From positions 116,280-180,279 of the forward strand of contig NZ_CAJQYY010000012.1 of assembly GCF_907164575.1 (NCBI RefSeq): DNA of 64,000 nt, in the 5' to 3' direction. The notes beneath the pieces are model-generated. The model saw only the letters and a program-made list of their open reading frames with translations, had not been told where the DNA came from and made no database searches. Source of the stretch: Paraburkholderia gardini. GTDB lineage: Bacteria; Pseudomonadota; Gammaproteobacteria; Burkholderiales; Burkholderiaceae. The translations under genes and the position numbers were made by a program. Below are positions 1-10,041 of the stretch, piece after piece; position 1 is the first letter of the stretch; the number at the start of each line of letters is the position of its first letter.

Positions 1-426
1 GCGTCGGTGCTGCTGGCGCGCGAAAACTTCGGCTGCGGCAGCTCGCGTGAGCACGCGCCGTGGGCGCTGCAGCAGTACGGCTTCCGCGCGATCATCGCGC
101 CGAGTTTCGCCGATATCTTCTACAACAACTGCTTCAAGAACGGTCTGCTGCCGATCGTGCTGACGGAGCAGCAGGTCGATCATCTGTTCAACGAAACGTA
201 CGCGTTCAACGGCTTCAAGCTGACGATCGACCTCGACGCACAACTCGTGCGCACGTCGGACGGCGCGGCTGCATATCCGTTCGAAGTCGCGGGCTTTCGC
301 AAGTACTGCCTGCTGAACGGCTTCGACGATATCGCCCTCACGCTGCGTCACTCGGAGCTGATCCGTCAGTACGAAGCCGAACGGCTCACGAAGCAGCCGT
401 GGCTCAATCACCGCATCGTCGGCTAG
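1..426 (+). CDS. leuD: 3-isopropylmalate dehydratase small subunit (3' part)
   Basis: Small (swivelling) subunit of isopropylmalate isomerase, which with LeuC converts 2- to 3-isopropylmalate in leucine synthesis. The reading frame is open from base 1, so the N-terminus and leuC lie outside the window. The conserved signature [18 protein letters not shown] is visible at the very start, followed by the usual [22 protein letters not shown] region. It stops with TAG at 424-426 and leuB starts 88 bases later on the same strand, consistent with a leuCDB operon. The identification is firm; only the 5' end is missing. Confidence 0.96.
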   Translation, partial: ASVLLARENFGCGSSREHAPWALQQYGFRAIIAPSFADIFYNNCFKNGLLPIVLTEQQVDHLFNETYAFNGFKLTIDLDAQLVRTSDGAAAYPFEVAGFRKYCLLNGFDDIALTLRHSELIRQYEAERLTKQPWLNHRIVG

Positions 427-514
427 ACGCCCCGGGTATCTGGCTGGCACGCCTGACCTGTCGTTCGGCCGGTCAGGCGCGTCGACGCACTTACGAACAA
501 AGCAAGGAATTCGC

Positions 515-1582
515 ATGAAGATCGCAGTGTTGCCGGGCGACGGCATTGGTCCGGAAATCGTCAAGGAAGCCGTCAAGGTGCTGAACGCACTTGGCGAAAA
601 GTTCGAACTCGAAGAAGCGCCGGTAGGCGGCGCGGGTTACGAGGCGCAGGGTCATCCGCTGCCGGAATCGACGCTCGCGCTCGCGAAGGCCGCTGACGCG
701 ATCCTGTTTGGCGCCGTCGGCGACTGGAAGTACGACTCGCTCGAACGCGCGCTGCGCCCGGAGCAGGCCATTCTGGGCCTGCGCAAGCATCTTCAGCTGT
801 TCGCGAACTTCCGTCCGGCGATCTGCTATCCGCAGCTGACGGGTGCTTCATCGCTGAAGGAAGAAATCGTTTCGGGCCTCGACATCCTGATCGTGCGCGA
901 ACTGAACGGCGACATTTACTTCGGCTCGCCGCGCGGCGTGCGCGAAGCGCCGGATGGTCCGTTCGCCGGCGCGAAGGAAGGCTTCGACACGATGCGCTAT
1001 TCGGAACCGGAAGTGCGCCGCATCGCGCACGTCGCGTTCCAGGCAGCACAAAAGCGCGGCAAGAAGCTGACTTCGGTCGATAAAGCCAACGTGCTCGAAA
1101 CGTCGCAGTTCTGGAAGGACGTGATGATCGACGTGTCGAAGGAATACGCCGACGTCGAGCTGTCGCACATGTATGTCGACAACGCCGCGATGCAGCTCGT
1201 GAAGGCACCGAAGTCGTTCGACGTGATCGTCACCGGCAACATGTTCGGCGACATCCTGTCCGACGAAGCCGCCATGCTGACGGGTTCGATCGGCATGCTG
1301 CCGTCGGCTTCGCTCGATAAAAACAACAAGGGTCTGTACGAGCCGTCGCACGGCTCGGCGCCGGATATCGCCGGCAAGGGCGTGGCGAATCCGCTCGCGA
1401 CGATCCTCTCGGCCGCGATGATGTTGCGTTATTCACTGAACAAGGTGGAACAGGCGGACCGCATCGAAAGCGCGGTGAAGAAAGTGCTGGAGCAGGGTTA
1501 TCGCACCGGCGACATTCTTACGCCGGGTTGCACGCAGGTCGGCACGGCAGCAATGGGCGATGCGGTACTGGCCGCGCTGTAA
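515..1582 (+). CDS. leuB: 3-isopropylmalate dehydrogenase
   Basis: NAD-dependent oxidative decarboxylase of leucine synthesis, cytosolic, acting just after LeuCD. It has 355 aa, the normal family length. The N-terminus [19 protein letters not shown] is typical. The substrate and metal region includes [17 protein letters not shown] and YVDNAAMQL, with the acidic [11 protein letters not shown] stretch and the NAD-binding [15 protein letters not shown] purine-rich AAGGAA lies about 8 bases before the ATG. It follows leuD directly, and no other gene follows before a run of hairpins at 1623-1688, so leuB probably ends the leu operon. Confidence 0.97.
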   Translation: MKIAVLPGDGIGPEIVKEAVKVLNALGEKFELEEAPVGGAGYEAQGHPLPESTLALAKAADAILFGAVGDWKYDSLERALRPEQAILGLRKHLQLFANFRPAICYPQLTGASSLKEEIVSGLDILIVRELNGDIYFGSPRGVREAPDGPFAGAKEGFDTMRYSEPEVRRIAHVAFQAAQKRGKKLTSVDKANVLETSQFWKDVMIDVSKEYADVELSHMYVDNAAMQLVKAPKSFDVIVTGNMFGDILSDEAAMLTGSIGMLPSASLDKNNKGLYEPSHGSAPDIAGKGVANPLATILSAAMMLRYSLNKVEQADRIESAVKKVLEQGYRTGDILTPGCTQVGTAAMGDAVLAAL

Positions 1583-1622
1583 GCAGCACTGGCAGCGTGA
1601 CATCGCGTAGTACCGCAGTAAA

Positions 1623-1653
1623 GGCTAACGGGGCGCAAAGCGGTCCGTTAGCC
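1623..1653 (+). terminator. hairpin after leuB, possible terminator
   Basis: A 9-bp perfect stem (GGCTAACGG / CCGTTAGCC) with a 13-base loop lies 40 bases after the leuB stop. There is no run of T after it, so it is either a Rho-assisted stop or an RNA-stability element rather than a classic intrinsic terminator. Confidence 0.4.
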
Positions 1654-1718
1654 TGCCAGAAAGGCAGGAATTGCGGCCATACGGCCGCCAGATTGCGATT
1701 TTCGTGTATATTTATGTG

Positions 1719-1847
1719 ATGGCGAAGTTTCCTCAAATCTCCTCGATTGCAAACCTCCACGGCAAAACGGCCCGTGCGGTTGAGTTCGCCATTACCATCG
1801 AATCGCTCATTAAAACGATTACCCCGAAAACGATCACGAAGCGCTGA
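1719..1847 (+). CDS. possible 42-aa protein upstream of asd
   Basis: An ATG-started frame of 42 codons ends in TGA at 1845-1847. The product begins MAKFPQISSIANLHG and is rich in Ile, Thr and Lys near its C-terminus (ITIESLIKTITPKTITKR). I recognise no family. There is no clear ribosome binding site, and base composition here is less GC-rich than in neighbouring genes. It could be a leader peptide, a small protein, or chance. Confidence 0.2.
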   Translation: MAKFPQISSIANLHGKTARAVEFAITIESLIKTITPKTITKR

Positions 1848-1931
1848 TCGCCTGTTGTGCCCGCCCGTCTTCCCCGCGCGGTCACTGCGGGCAAAGTTGC
1901 GGGGAAGCCTCCACTCGAAGGGTATGAAGTC

Positions 1932-3053
1932 ATGAACGTAGGTCTCGCAGGTTGGCGCGGTATGGTCGGTAGCGTCCTGATGCAGCGCATGCAGCAGGAA
2001 GGCGATTTTGATCTCATCGAACCGGTGTTTTTCAGCACCAGCAATGCGGGCGGCAACGCGCCGTCATTCGCTAAAAACGAGACGAAGCTCAAAGACGCGT
2101 CGAGCATCGACGACCTGAAGAAGTGCGACGTCATCATCTCCTGCCAGGGCGGCGACTACACGAACGAGGTGTTCCCGAAGCTGCGCGCGGCGGGCTGGAA
2201 CGGCTACTGGATCGACGCGGCTTCGTCGTTGCGCATGAAGGATGACGCGGTCATCGTTCTCGATCCAGTCAACCTCGACGTGATCAAGAATGCGCTGGTC
2301 AAGGGCCAGAAGAACTTCATCGGCGGCAACTGCACGGTCAGCCTGATGCTGATGGCGCTCGGCGGCCTGTTCCGCGAAAACCTCATCGACTGGATGACGG
2401 CCATGACGTATCAGGCCGCATCGGGCGCGGGCGCGCAGAACATGCGCGAACTGCTGCAACAGATGGGCACGCTGTACGGCGCGGCGAAGGAAGACCTCGC
2501 GGACCCGTCGTCGGCGATTCTCGACATCGACCGCCGCGTGCTGGAAGCGATGAACAGCGACCGCATGCCGACCAGCCAGTTCGGCGTGCCGCTCGCGGGT
2601 TCGCTGATTCCGTGGATCGACAAGGATCTCGGCAACGGCATGTCGAAGGAAGAATGGAAGGGCGGCGCGGAAACCAACAAGATTCTGGGCAAGCCGGCCA
2701 TGGGCGAAGCCGGTTCGATTCCGGTCGACGGCCTGTGCGTGCGCATCGGCGCAATGCGCTGCCACTCGCAGGCGCTGACGATCAAGCTGAAGAAGGACGT
2801 TCCGCTCGACGAAGTGAACAGCATCCTCGCGTCGGGCAACGACTGGGTCAAGGTGGTGCCGAACGAGCGCGAAGCGTCGATGCGCGATCTGTCGCCGGCC
2901 GTGGTCACGGGCACGCTGACGGTGCCGGTCGGCCGTCTGCGCAAGCTCGCGATGGGTGGCGAATATCTGTCGGCATTCACGGTCGGCGACCAGTTGCTGT
3001 GGGGCGCGGCGGAACCGCTGCGTCGGATGCTTCGCATTCTGCTCGACAAGTAA
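1932..3053 (+). CDS. asd: aspartate-semialdehyde dehydrogenase
   Basis: Reduces aspartyl phosphate to aspartate semialdehyde with NADPH, the branch point to lysine/diaminopimelate, threonine and methionine. The ATG at 1932 gives 373 aa, close to the E. coli-type enzyme (about 367). The frame is open upstream to 1857, but residues before [20 protein letters not shown] do not look conserved. That stretch is the nucleotide-binding loop. The active-site cysteine lies in [19 protein letters not shown] and the catalytic histidine region is [13 protein letters not shown]. An intrinsic terminator follows at 3091-3117. Confidence 0.96.
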   Translation: MNVGLAGWRGMVGSVLMQRMQQEGDFDLIEPVFFSTSNAGGNAPSFAKNETKLKDASSIDDLKKCDVIISCQGGDYTNEVFPKLRAAGWNGYWIDAASSLRMKDDAVIVLDPVNLDVIKNALVKGQKNFIGGNCTVSLMLMALGGLFRENLIDWMTAMTYQAASGAGAQNMRELLQQMGTLYGAAKEDLADPSSAILDIDRRVLEAMNSDRMPTSQFGVPLAGSLIPWIDKDLGNGMSKEEWKGGAETNKILGKPAMGEAGSIPVDGLCVRIGAMRCHSQALTIKLKKDVPLDEVNSILASGNDWVKVVPNEREASMRDLSPAVVTGTLTVPVGRLRKLAMGGEYLSAFTVGDQLLWGAAEPLRRMLRILLDK

Positions 3054-3090
3054 AGTAAACTACGCGATTACGAAGCGTAGACATTCAGAA

Positions 3091-3117
3091 AGCGTCGCGC
3101 TTGCGCGGCGCTTTTTT
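3091..3117 (+). terminator. intrinsic terminator after asd
   Basis: AGCGTCGCGC TT GCGCGGCGCT forms a 10-bp stem (one G-T wobble) with a 2-base top, directly followed by six T. It lies 38 bases after the asd stop and separates asd from the fimV-truA-trp block. Confidence 0.85.
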
Positions 3118-3190
3118 CATTGTGTGCTCCGAATTCCTGTCACCCTCCAACCCTGAACATGGCGAGCGCCATGCCGCGCCAGAGCTCCCG

Positions 3191-5341
3191 ATGATCGTTC
3201 GATTTCATGTCCTTCCCGCTGCTATGGTTTCCCGTGTTCGCGCGGGTCGTCTGGCGGCCGCTGTTGCTTTCGCATTTGCATTGAGTGGGACCGGCGCAGG
3301 CATCGCACACGCAGCGACCGCCGACGCGGCCAGTGCCCCGGCTGTCGTCGAATCATCTGATGCGCAGTACACGGTGCGTCCGGGACAGTCGCTCAACGAC
3401 GTCGCGATCGCGCTGACGCAGTCGCACGACCGTGCGACGCTCGCGCGTGCATCGAAGGCGATCTTCGATTCCAATCCGAACGCGTTCATGGGACACGATC
3501 CGAGTCGTATGCGGCTGGGCGCGGTGCTGAACGTGCCGTCGCTGGATTCGCTGGGCGTGGCTGCCAGTGCGCCGGAGGCAGGTTCGGCGGCGGCTTCCGC
3601 TTCGGGCGCGGCGTCTGCCGCTGCGCCGGTGGCGGCAGCGTCGGCACCGGCTGCGTCTACGCCAGCGGCCAGCGCGCCAGCTGCGTCGAATGCAGTTTCG
3701 AATACCACGGCGGGTGTGACCCCGAATAGCGCGAGCGCCGTGGCGGGTGCGAGTGTGCCAGCGGCTTCATCCGTGGCGGTGGCGGCAACGTCAGGCGCTT
3801 CGCAGGCGGCGGGAGCGGCTGCACAGGCGCCGCAGACAGCCAGCGGCTCGCATGTATGGACCGGGTCGATCCAGGCTGGCGGCGCGCCGGCTGAAGGTGC
3901 GTCCGCCGCGACTTCGTCCGCAGCGACGACTGCTGTTGCGGCGCAGGCCGCATCGCAGGCGCGGACGTCGGTGTCGAGTCTCCAGCAACTGCTCGCGTTG
4001 AAGAGCCGGGTCCTGATGGAATTGCAGAAGCACGGCATCGTGCCGGTCGGAAAGGCGCCGCAGGCGGGCAGCGCTGCGGCTCTGCCGTCGGCATCCACAC
4101 CGCAGGCCAGCGTGGGTGTCGCGCCGGGTAGCGGCGCGACGGTCGGACCGGCCGCTGTGGGAGGCAATGCGGGCACGGGGACAGCAGGGCTGTCGCCGGG
4201 CGTGATGGCGGGAATCGCAGCGGCCATTGCGGCGGTGATTGCGTTGATCCTGAGTTTGACTGTGCGCCGCCGCCGCCGCCCGGCGGCGGATGCCGGCAGT
4301 GCGGATGCAGAGGCAAAAGGCGTGTCGCCTGCTGCACCGCTCGCGAGCGACGACGTACAGGCTCAGGCGTTCCCGTCGATCCAGCCTGACACACCTGAAA
4401 GCGCGACGGGCGCGGCGAGTCTTGCAGCGGCGGCTGAACTGGGCGCTGAGGCGCTGCCGGTGGAACAGATCGATCCCGCGGCGCATGAATCCGAAGAAGA
4501 CGAAGGTGCCCGATATGTCGGCGCAGGCGCGCACGATGAGGCGCCGAAGGCAGCAGAAACCGAAACCACGCTGCCAGTCGAGCCAGCGGAACCGCTGACG
4601 CACGCCGCGAACGCAGAGCCAGAGCCGGCGCAAGCCAGCGCAAACGAACCGTTGTCGCAGGCCGAAGCGGCCGACGCCTACGTTGCCCCTGACGTGCATC
4701 ACGATGCGCCCGTCCAGCACACCGATCACGACCCGCACGCGGATGAGTCGATGGCCAGTCAGGAGTCCGCTCGCGCGTTCAATGAAAACGCACACGCGCA
4801 GCCGGCCTCTGCAGAGCCGGTCGAACTCCCGTCGCACCCCGCCGGATTCCCGCGCGAGGCCGTCGCGGCGCTTGGCGCACTCGATATGGCGCTGCCGCCG
4901 CGCACGGAGCAGCCGGCGCCGTTCGGCGAAATGACGCTGGACGGTCTTCCGCCAGCGGCGAGTCAACCCGTTGTCGAACCGGAAGTCACGGCCCGCCAGG
5001 CTGTTGCCCAGCCGCCCGCAGCACCGCGTGCCGCTGATGAAATCGGCGCCGGTACCGCTGGCCCGGCCGCCGTCGCGGGTCTCGGCGCAATGCCGTTCGG
5101 CGCGCTGAAGCTGGATTTCGACCTCGAACTGCCACCGAGCCCCGCGCAGTCTCTGCCGGCCTTCACGCAGGAAGACCTGGCGAAAATCGCGCGCAACAAG
5201 CTCGAACTCGCGGCGGAATACATCGAACTCGGCGATCTGTCGGGCGCGCGGGCGCTGGTCAACGAAGTAATCGAGTCCAACGACGCTTCCACCCGTAACG
5301 AAGCGCGCGCGCTCCTCTCGACGCTCGCGCCGCTTTCGTAA
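3191..5341 (+). CDS. fimV: FimV/HubP-like polar LysM protein
   Basis: Large inner-membrane and peptidoglycan-binding protein of the FimV/TspA family; in other bacteria these organise cell poles, type IV pili and motility. With the ATG at 3191 it has 716 aa (an ATG at 3224 is an alternative). A signal or membrane segment covers about residues 20-40 ([14 protein letters not shown]). A LysM-like domain follows ([17 protein letters not shown]...). A long Ala/Ser/Pro-rich linker leads to a transmembrane helix near 337-357 ([19 protein letters not shown]) followed by Arg-rich RRRRR. An acidic cytoplasmic part ends with the family's C-terminal helical motif [20 protein letters not shown]. The stop overlaps the truA start by one base (TAATG), suggesting translational coupling, and fimV-truA-trpF is the usual order in these bacteria. 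Confidence 0.88.
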   Translation: MIVRFHVLPAAMVSRVRAGRLAAAVAFAFALSGTGAGIAHAATADAASAPAVVESSDAQYTVRPGQSLNDVAIALTQSHDRATLARASKAIFDSNPNAFMGHDPSRMRLGAVLNVPSLDSLGVAASAPEAGSAAASASGAASAAAPVAAASAPAASTPAASAPAASNAVSNTTAGVTPNSASAVAGASVPAASSVAVAATSGASQAAGAAAQAPQTASGSHVWTGSIQAGGAPAEGASAATSSAATTAVAAQAASQARTSVSSLQQLLALKSRVLMELQKHGIVPVGKAPQAGSAAALPSASTPQASVGVAPGSGATVGPAAVGGNAGTGTAGLSPGVMAGIAAAIAAVIALILSLTVRRRRRPAADAGSADAEAKGVSPAAPLASDDVQAQAFPSIQPDTPESATGAASLAAAAELGAEALPVEQIDPAAHESEEDEGARYVGAGAHDEAPKAAETETTLPVEPAEPLTHAANAEPEPAQASANEPLSQAEAADAYVAPDVHHDAPVQHTDHDPHADESMASQESARAFNENAHAQPASAEPVELPSHPAGFPREAVAALGALDMALPPRTEQPAPFGEMTLDGLPPAASQPVVEPEVTARQAVAQPPAAPRAADEIGAGTAGPAAVAGLGAMPFGALKLDFDLELPPSPAQSLPAFTQEDLAKIARNKLELAAEYIELGDLSGARALVNEVIESNDASTRNEARALLSTLAPLS

Positions 5342-6147
5342 TGCGAATTGCCCTGGGCATCGAGTACGACGGCACGGCCTTTTACGGCTGGCAGTCCCAG
5401 CCGCATGGCAAAACCGTGCAGGACGAACTCGAGCGCGCGCTGCGGGAATTCGCGCAGACGCCGTTGCAGACGGTCGTGGCCGGCCGTACCGACACGGGCG
5501 TGCACGGGCTCGGACAGGTCGTCCACTTCGATACGGAACTCGATCGCACACCGTTCTCGTGGGTGCGCGGCACGAACGCATTCCTGCCGAAGACCGTCGC
5601 CGTGCAATGGGCCCAGCCGATGCCGGAGACGTTCCACGCCCGTTTCTCGGCCTTCGAACGGACGTATTACTACGTGCTGTACGTCCATCCTGTCCGCTCG
5701 CCGATGCTGACCGGCCGGGCCGGCTGGATCCACGCGCCGCTCGACGTCGACGCCATGCGGGCCGCGGCGGCCTGTCTGATCGGCGAACACGATTTTTCGG
5801 CGTTCCGCTCATCCGAATGCCAGGCGAAAACGCCGGTCAAGCATCTGCATCAGATCGACGTGCGTCAGCAAGGCGACTTCATCCACTTCCGCTTCCGCGC
5901 CAACGCGTTCCTGCATCACATGGTGCGCAACCTGATGGGATGCCTCGTCGCGGTGGGTCGCGGGCGTCATCCGGCAAGCTGGCTGGCTGACGTGCTGGCG
6001 AGCCGCAACCGCAGCAACGCGGCGCCCACCTTCATGCCCGACGGCCTCTATCTCGCGCAGGTCAGCTATCCTGAGGCCTTCGCGGTGCCGGCCGCGCACG
6101 CAGGCAGCGTGCCGTGGAGCACCGTATGGACGCAACCCGAACCATGA
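5341..6147 (+). CDS. truA: tRNA pseudouridine(38-40) synthase
   Basis: Converts uridines 38-40 of the tRNA anticodon arm to pseudouridine. It has 268 aa, normal for the family. N-terminal [20 protein letters not shown] and the catalytic motif [13 protein letters not shown] (catalytic Asp near residue 51) are clear. [18 protein letters not shown] near residues 182-199 is the second conserved block. The start overlaps the fimV stop and the gene's own stop overlaps the probable trpF start (ATGA at 6144-6147), so the three are probably co-translated. Confidence 0.97.
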   Translation: MRIALGIEYDGTAFYGWQSQPHGKTVQDELERALREFAQTPLQTVVAGRTDTGVHGLGQVVHFDTELDRTPFSWVRGTNAFLPKTVAVQWAQPMPETFHARFSAFERTYYYVLYVHPVRSPMLTGRAGWIHAPLDVDAMRAAAACLIGEHDFSAFRSSECQAKTPVKHLHQIDVRQQGDFIHFRFRANAFLHHMVRNLMGCLVAVGRGRHPASWLADVLASRNRSNAAPTFMPDGLYLAQVSYPEAFAVPAAHAGSVPWSTVWTQPEP

Positions 6148-6863
6148 CAACTCTCCCGAACGACCAGTCCCATCCGGCACACGCACAGGACGCCATGCCA
6201 GAGCATCGAATCCGTCGCACGCGCATCAAGCTGTGCGGGCTGTCGACGGTCGGGCACATCGCCCACGCGATCGATCTCGGCGCGGACGCGATCGGGCTGG
6301 TGTTCTATCCGGCCAGCCCGCGTTCGGTGAGCGTCGCGCAGGCTGTCGAGCTCACCCGGGACATTCCGCCGTTCGTTTCGGTGGTGGGTCTGTTCGTGAA
6401 CGCGTCGCCGGAATGGATGCGCGAAGTGGCCGCGAACGTGCCCCTGACAATGCTCCAGCTCCACGGCGACGAAACACCGGATCAGTGCGAGTCGCTCGCG
6501 AACATTGCGGGTTTGCCTTGGTTGCGCGCACTGCGCATCGGAGCCGATACTCAGCGAGCCGATTTGGTAAAATCGGCACTTAACTATTCAGCAGCCAGCG
6601 CCATTCTGCTCGACGCACTCGTCGACGGTTATGGTGGCGGCGGACAGGTTTTCGATTGGTCACTTATTCCTCCAGAGCTCGCGCGTCGGGCCGTTTTGAG
6701 TGGTGGGTTGAACGCGCAAAACGTCAGTGATGCGATTCATCGCGTGCGCCCGTACGCGGTCGATGTCTCGAGCGGCATCGAAGTACCGGGCGCGAAGGGC
6801 GTGAAAGATCACGCCCGGATGGCGGCGTTCGTACGCGCGGTGCGCGAAGCGGACGCCGGATGA
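6144..6863 (+). CDS. trpF: phosphoribosylanthranilate isomerase
   Basis: TIM-barrel enzyme of tryptophan synthesis. The catalytic cysteine lies in TRIKLCGLS and the general-acid aspartate in [19 protein letters not shown]; the C-terminal phosphate site is [14 protein letters not shown]. Candidate ATGs are 6114, 6126 and 6144. I chose 6144 because it forms an ATGA overlap with the truA stop; it gives 239 aa with a short non-conserved lead of about 26 residues. trpB starts 59 bases after the stop. An AT-rich hairpin inside the gene (6558-6577) may be an internal promoter or processing site for trpB. Confidence 0.93.
   Translation: MTTLPNDQSHPAHAQDAMPEHRIRRTRIKLCGLSTVGHIAHAIDLGADAIGLVFYPASPRSVSVAQAVELTRDIPPFVSVVGLFVNASPEWMREVAANVPLTMLQLHGDETPDQCESLANIAGLPWLRALRIGADTQRADLVKSALNYSAASAILLDALVDGYGGGGQVFDWSLIPPELARRAVLSGGLNAQNVSDAIHRVRPYAVDVSSGIEVPGAKGVKDHARMAAFVRAVREADAG
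6558..6577 (+). promoter_or_regulatory. AT-rich hairpin inside trpF, possible internal promoter
   Basis: A perfect 8-bp stem (GCCGATTT / AAATCGGC) with a 4-base loop contains a TAAAAT -10-like hexamer at 6568-6573, in a locally AT-rich patch of an otherwise GC-rich gene. An internal promoter serving trpB-trpA is possible, but no good -35 is apparent. Confidence 0.25.
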
Positions 6864-6922
6864 TTCAGGCAGCGCCACGGCTCCCGGAGCCTGCGGCGCT
6901 CCATTCTGAGAAGAGTGACGCA

Positions 6923-8116
6923 ATGTATAACTTGCCCGATGAAAGAGGCCATTTCGGCCAGTATGGCGGCGTGTTCGTCGCGGAGACGCTGGTTCACGCA
7001 CTTGATGAACTGCGCGCGGCATACGAGAAATACCAGAAAGATCCCGACTTTATCGCCGAATATGAGCGCGAATTAAAGTATTTTGTGGGTCGCCCCTCCC
7101 CGATTTACCATGCGCAGCGCTGGAGCGAGATGCTCGGCGGCGCACAGGTGTTCCTGAAGCGCGAAGACCTGAATCACACGGGCGCCCACAAGGTGAACAA
7201 CGTGATCGGTCAGGCCCTGCTCGCAAAGCGCATGGGCAAGCCGCGCGTGATCGCGGAAACCGGCGCCGGCCAGCACGGCGTGGCGACCGCGACGATCGCC
7301 GCGCGCTTCGGCATGGAATGCGTCGTGTACATGGGCTCGGAAGACGTGCGCCGCCAGGCTGCCAACGTCTACCGGATGAAGCTGCTTGGCGCGACTGTCG
7401 TTCCCGTGGAATCCGGCTCGCGCACGCTGAAAGACTCGCTCAACGAAGCGATGCGCGACTGGGTCACGAACGTCGAAAACACGTTCTACATCATCGGCAC
7501 GGTCGCGGGTCCGCACCCGTACCCGATGATGGTTCGCGACTTTCAGCGCGTGATCGGCGACGAATGCAAGGTGCAGATGCCCGAACTGGTCGGTCGCCAG
7601 CCGGACGCGGTAATTGCGTGCGTCGGTGGCGGTTCGAACGCGATGGGCATCTTTTACCCGTATATCGATGACAAATCGGTGCAGTTGATCGGTGTCGAGG
7701 CTGCGGGCGACGGCATCGATACGGGCCGTCATGCCGCATCGCTGATCGGCGGCAGCCCGGGCGTGCTGCATGGCAACCGTACGTACCTGCTGCAGGACGA
7801 AAACGGCCAGATCATCGAGACGCATTCGATTTCCGCCGGTCTCGATTACCCGGGTGTCGGTCCTGAGCACGCGTGGCTGAAGGACAGCGGCCGCGCGCAG
7901 TACGTCGGCATCGCCGACGAAGAAGCGCTGAAGGCGTTTCACGACTGCTGCCGGATCGAAGGGATCATTCCCGCGCTGGAGTCGAGCCATGCGCTCGCCT
8001 ACGCGGCGAAACTCGCGCCGACGTTGCCGAAGGACAAATACCTTCTGGTCAACCTGTCGGGTCGGGGCGACAAGGACATGCATACGGTCGCCGAGCGATC
8101 GGGCATCACGTTCTGA
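6923..8116 (+). CDS. trpB: tryptophan synthase beta chain
   Basis: PLP enzyme that condenses indole with serine, working with TrpA. The ATG at 6923 ([19 protein letters not shown]) gives 397 aa, the standard length; upstream in-frame starts add only non-conserved residues. The PLP lysine is in HTGAHKVNN (about residue 90) and the PLP phosphate loop is GGGSNAMG. The last residues [12 protein letters not shown] are typical. A methyltransferase gene begins 11 bases after the stop, inserted between trpB and trpA. Confidence 0.97.
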   Translation: MYNLPDERGHFGQYGGVFVAETLVHALDELRAAYEKYQKDPDFIAEYERELKYFVGRPSPIYHAQRWSEMLGGAQVFLKREDLNHTGAHKVNNVIGQALLAKRMGKPRVIAETGAGQHGVATATIAARFGMECVVYMGSEDVRRQAANVYRMKLLGATVVPVESGSRTLKDSLNEAMRDWVTNVENTFYIIGTVAGPHPYPMMVRDFQRVIGDECKVQMPELVGRQPDAVIACVGGGSNAMGIFYPYIDDKSVQLIGVEAAGDGIDTGRHAASLIGGSPGVLHGNRTYLLQDENGQIIETHSISAGLDYPGVGPEHAWLKDSGRAQYVGIADEEALKAFHDCCRIEGIIPALESSHALAYAAKLAPTLPKDKYLLVNLSGRGDKDMHTVAERSGITF

Positions 8117-8127
8117 GCGCCCCGACG

Positions 8128-9069
8128 ATGCGCGACGAGATCGAGGAGTTCGACGAGCCGCAACCGGCCATCGACGCCCGTGCGGCCGACGTGGCCGGAG
8201 TGGCCGACGTGGCCGACGTGGCCGACGCTCCGGCGGTCATGCCCCACGTGCCGGCGGCACCGAAGGGCATCGAACTGTTGAACCGCGATTTTCTGACCGA
8301 TGCGGCGAACCTGCCCGACGGATCGATCGACCTGATTCTGGCCGATCCGCCGTACGGGCTTGGCAAGGACTACGGTAACGATTCGGACATGCGTTCTGGC
8401 GAGGATTTTCTCGCCTGGACGTGCGAATGGCTGGATCTGGCGATTCCGAAGCTGAAGCCGTCCGGTTCGCTGTACATCTTCTGCACCTGGCAATATGCGC
8501 CGGAAATCTTCGTTTTCCTGAAGTCACGCCTCACGATGGTCAACGAAATCGTCTGGGACCGGCGCGTGCCCAGCATGGGCGGCACGACGCGCCGTTTCAC
8601 GTCGGTGCACGATAACATCGGTTTTTTCGCGGTGTCGAAGGATTATTACTTCGATCTCGATCCCGTCCGCATCCCGTACGATGCCGTCACGAAGAAGGCG
8701 CGTTCGCGCAAGTTGTTCGAAGGCAGCAAGTGGCTGGAGCTTGGCTATAATCCGAAGGACGTCTGGTCGGTATCGAGGTTGCACCGGCAGCACGCCGAGC
8801 GCGTCGATCATCCGACCCAGAAGCCTCTGGAAATCGTCGAGCGGATGGTGCTGGCAAGTTGTCCACCAGGCGGGCGTGTACTCGACCCGTTCATGGGCAG
8901 CGGCACCACCGCAGTCGCCTGCGCCCGTCAGCGGCGCGAATTCGTCGGCTATGAGATCAATGAAAGTTACTGCACGATAGCGCGTGAACGCGTAAGCGCG
9001 GTCTCGCCGGTGGTACCGCGTGCGTCTGGCTCACCCGTTGTGCCTGCCGCCGCGGCTGAATCGAGCTGA
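8128..9069 (+). CDS. orphan beta-class DNA methyltransferase (N6-A or N4-C)
   Basis: 313 aa from the ATG at 8128. Catalytic motif IV DPPYGLGKD is at residues 73-81. The SAM-binding motif I (LDPFMGSGTT), preceded by HPTQKPLEIVERM, lies near the C-terminus. This IV-before-I order, with the target-recognition region between, defines the beta class. There is no restriction endonuclease or specificity gene nearby, so it is a solitary methylase, perhaps for epigenetic regulation. From memory, Burkholderia genomes carry a conserved methylase at the trp locus, with a GTWWAC specificity reported in B. cenocepacia; whether this is the same enzyme is inference. Its N-terminal 45 residues are low-complexity and contain five 9-bp tandem units (8182-8226). 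It sits 11 bases after trpB and 75 before trpA, so it is probably transcribed with them. Confidence 0.9.
   Translation: MRDEIEEFDEPQPAIDARAADVAGVADVADVADAPAVMPHVPAAPKGIELLNRDFLTDAANLPDGSIDLILADPPYGLGKDYGNDSDMRSGEDFLAWTCEWLDLAIPKLKPSGSLYIFCTWQYAPEIFVFLKSRLTMVNEIVWDRRVPSMGGTTRRFTSVHDNIGFFAVSKDYYFDLDPVRIPYDAVTKKARSRKLFEGSKWLELGYNPKDVWSVSRLHRQHAERVDHPTQKPLEIVERMVLASCPPGGRVLDPFMGSGTTAVACARQRREFVGYEINESYCTIARERVSAVSPVVPRASGSPVVPAAAAESS
8182..8226 (+). repeat. 9-bp tandem repeat in methyltransferase gene
   Basis: Five head-to-tail units of GTGGCCGAC (the first two with one or two changes) encode a VAD/VAG repeat in the variable N-terminal tail. Because the unit is a multiple of three, copy-number changes would keep the frame. 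Confidence 0.8.
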
Positions 9070-9144
9070 ACCGTCCGATCGTGCGATCCGCGTGCACATA
9101 ACGCGCCGTTAGCGCGCAGTTAACGATTTTCCGAGAAAATTTCC

Positions 9145-9960
9145 ATGTCCCGTATCAAGAACACATTCGCGGCACTCGCCGAACAGGGCAAGAAAGGCCT
9201 GATTCCGTTCATGACGGCAGGCGATCCGGACCCCGCCCGCACCGTTGAATTCATGCATGCGCTCGCTGCGGGCGGCGCGGACGTCATCGAGCTTGGCGTG
9301 CCGTTTTCCGATCCGATGGCCGATGGCCCGGTGATCCAGGCTTCGTCGGAGCGCGCGCTGGCTAAAGGCGTCTCGCTGCGCACGGTGCTCGCCGACGTCA
9401 AACGCTTTCGCGAGAAAGACGATAAAACGCCGGTCGTGCTGATGGGCTATGCGAATCCGATCGAGCGCATGGGCGCCGACGCCTTCGCGGCCGCGGCGAA
9501 GGACGCGGGCGTCGACGGTGTTCTGGTCGTCGATTACCCGCCGGAAGAATCGGTGGCATTCGCCGAAAAAATGCGTGCTGCAGGCATCGATCCGATTTTT
9601 CTGCTTGCGCCGACGTCGACCGATGACCGTATCGCGGAAGTCGGCAAGATCGCGAGCGGCTACGTCTATTATGTGTCGCTCAAAGGGGTCACCGGAGCGG
9701 CAAATCTGGACGTTTCCAGCATCGCGGGTAAAATCCCGGCCATCAAGTCGCGCGTTCCCCTGCCGGTGGGCGTCGGTTTTGGCATCCGGGACGCCGCTAC
9801 GGCCCGCGCCGTGGCCGAAGTCTCCGATGCTGTCGTGATCGGCAGCCGGATCGTCCAGTTGCTGCAAGAGGCCTCGCCTGAAGCGGCCGCCGGCACGCTG
9901 ACGCGTTTCATCGCGGAAGTGCGTCAGGCGATCGACAGCATCGGCACGGCCGCGCGATAA
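9145..9960 (+). CDS. trpA: tryptophan synthase alpha chain
   Basis: TIM-barrel lyase that releases indole from indole-3-glycerol phosphate and passes it to TrpB. It has 271 aa, normal length. The catalytic Glu and Asp lie in [19 protein letters not shown], and the phosphate-binding end is [12 protein letters not shown]. Separated from trpB only by the methyltransferase gene. accD follows after 81 bases, with a hairpin in between. Confidence 0.97.
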   Translation: MSRIKNTFAALAEQGKKGLIPFMTAGDPDPARTVEFMHALAAGGADVIELGVPFSDPMADGPVIQASSERALAKGVSLRTVLADVKRFREKDDKTPVVLMGYANPIERMGADAFAAAAKDAGVDGVLVVDYPPEESVAFAEKMRAAGIDPIFLLAPTSTDDRIAEVGKIASGYVYYVSLKGVTGAANLDVSSIAGKIPAIKSRVPLPVGVGFGIRDAATARAVAEVSDAVVIGSRIVQLLQEASPEAAAGTLTRFIAEVRQAIDSIGTAAR

Positions 9961-9985
9961 CACTATTTTTGTCGTCTCTGGCAAG

Positions 9986-10006
9986 GCGGCGGGTTCGTCC
10001 CGCCGC
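9986..10006 (+). other. hairpin between trpA and accD
   Basis: A perfect 8-bp GC stem (GCGGCGGG / CCCGCCGC) with a 5-base loop but no following T-run. It could attenuate or process the transcript between trpA and accD. Confidence 0.4.
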
Positions 10007-10041
10007 TTCGCACGTAGAAGAAGACCTTTGAGGGATACAAC

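Larger units (their letters stand above)
1583..1931. other. leuB-asd intergenic region with three consecutive hairpins
   Basis: This 349-base gap holds no recognised gene. Three perfect inverted repeats follow one another: 1623-1631 with 1645-1653 (GGCTAACGG/CCGTTAGCC), 1652-1657 with 1663-1668 (CCTGCC/GGCAGG), and 1673-1678 with 1683-1688 (GCGGCC/GGCCGC). The first probably ends leu transcription although no T-run follows. An AT-rich stretch with TATATT at 1707-1712 comes next, then a possible 42-codon ORF (1719-1847). The remainder before asd is featureless apart from the asd start region. Confidence 0.5.

Noticed and set aside
3205..4227. Long minus-strand open frame opposite fimV (340 codons)
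   Set aside because: It mirrors the Ala-rich coding strand of fimV; composition is that of an antisense frame of GC-rich DNA, with no recognisable domain.
3791..5812. 673-codon minus-strand frame across fimV and truA
   Set aside because: Arg/Cys-rich antisense frame spanning two well-supported plus-strand genes; no family features.
8128..9069. A restriction-modification system at the methyltransferase
   Set aside because: No endonuclease or specificity subunit lies beside it; both neighbours are trp genes.
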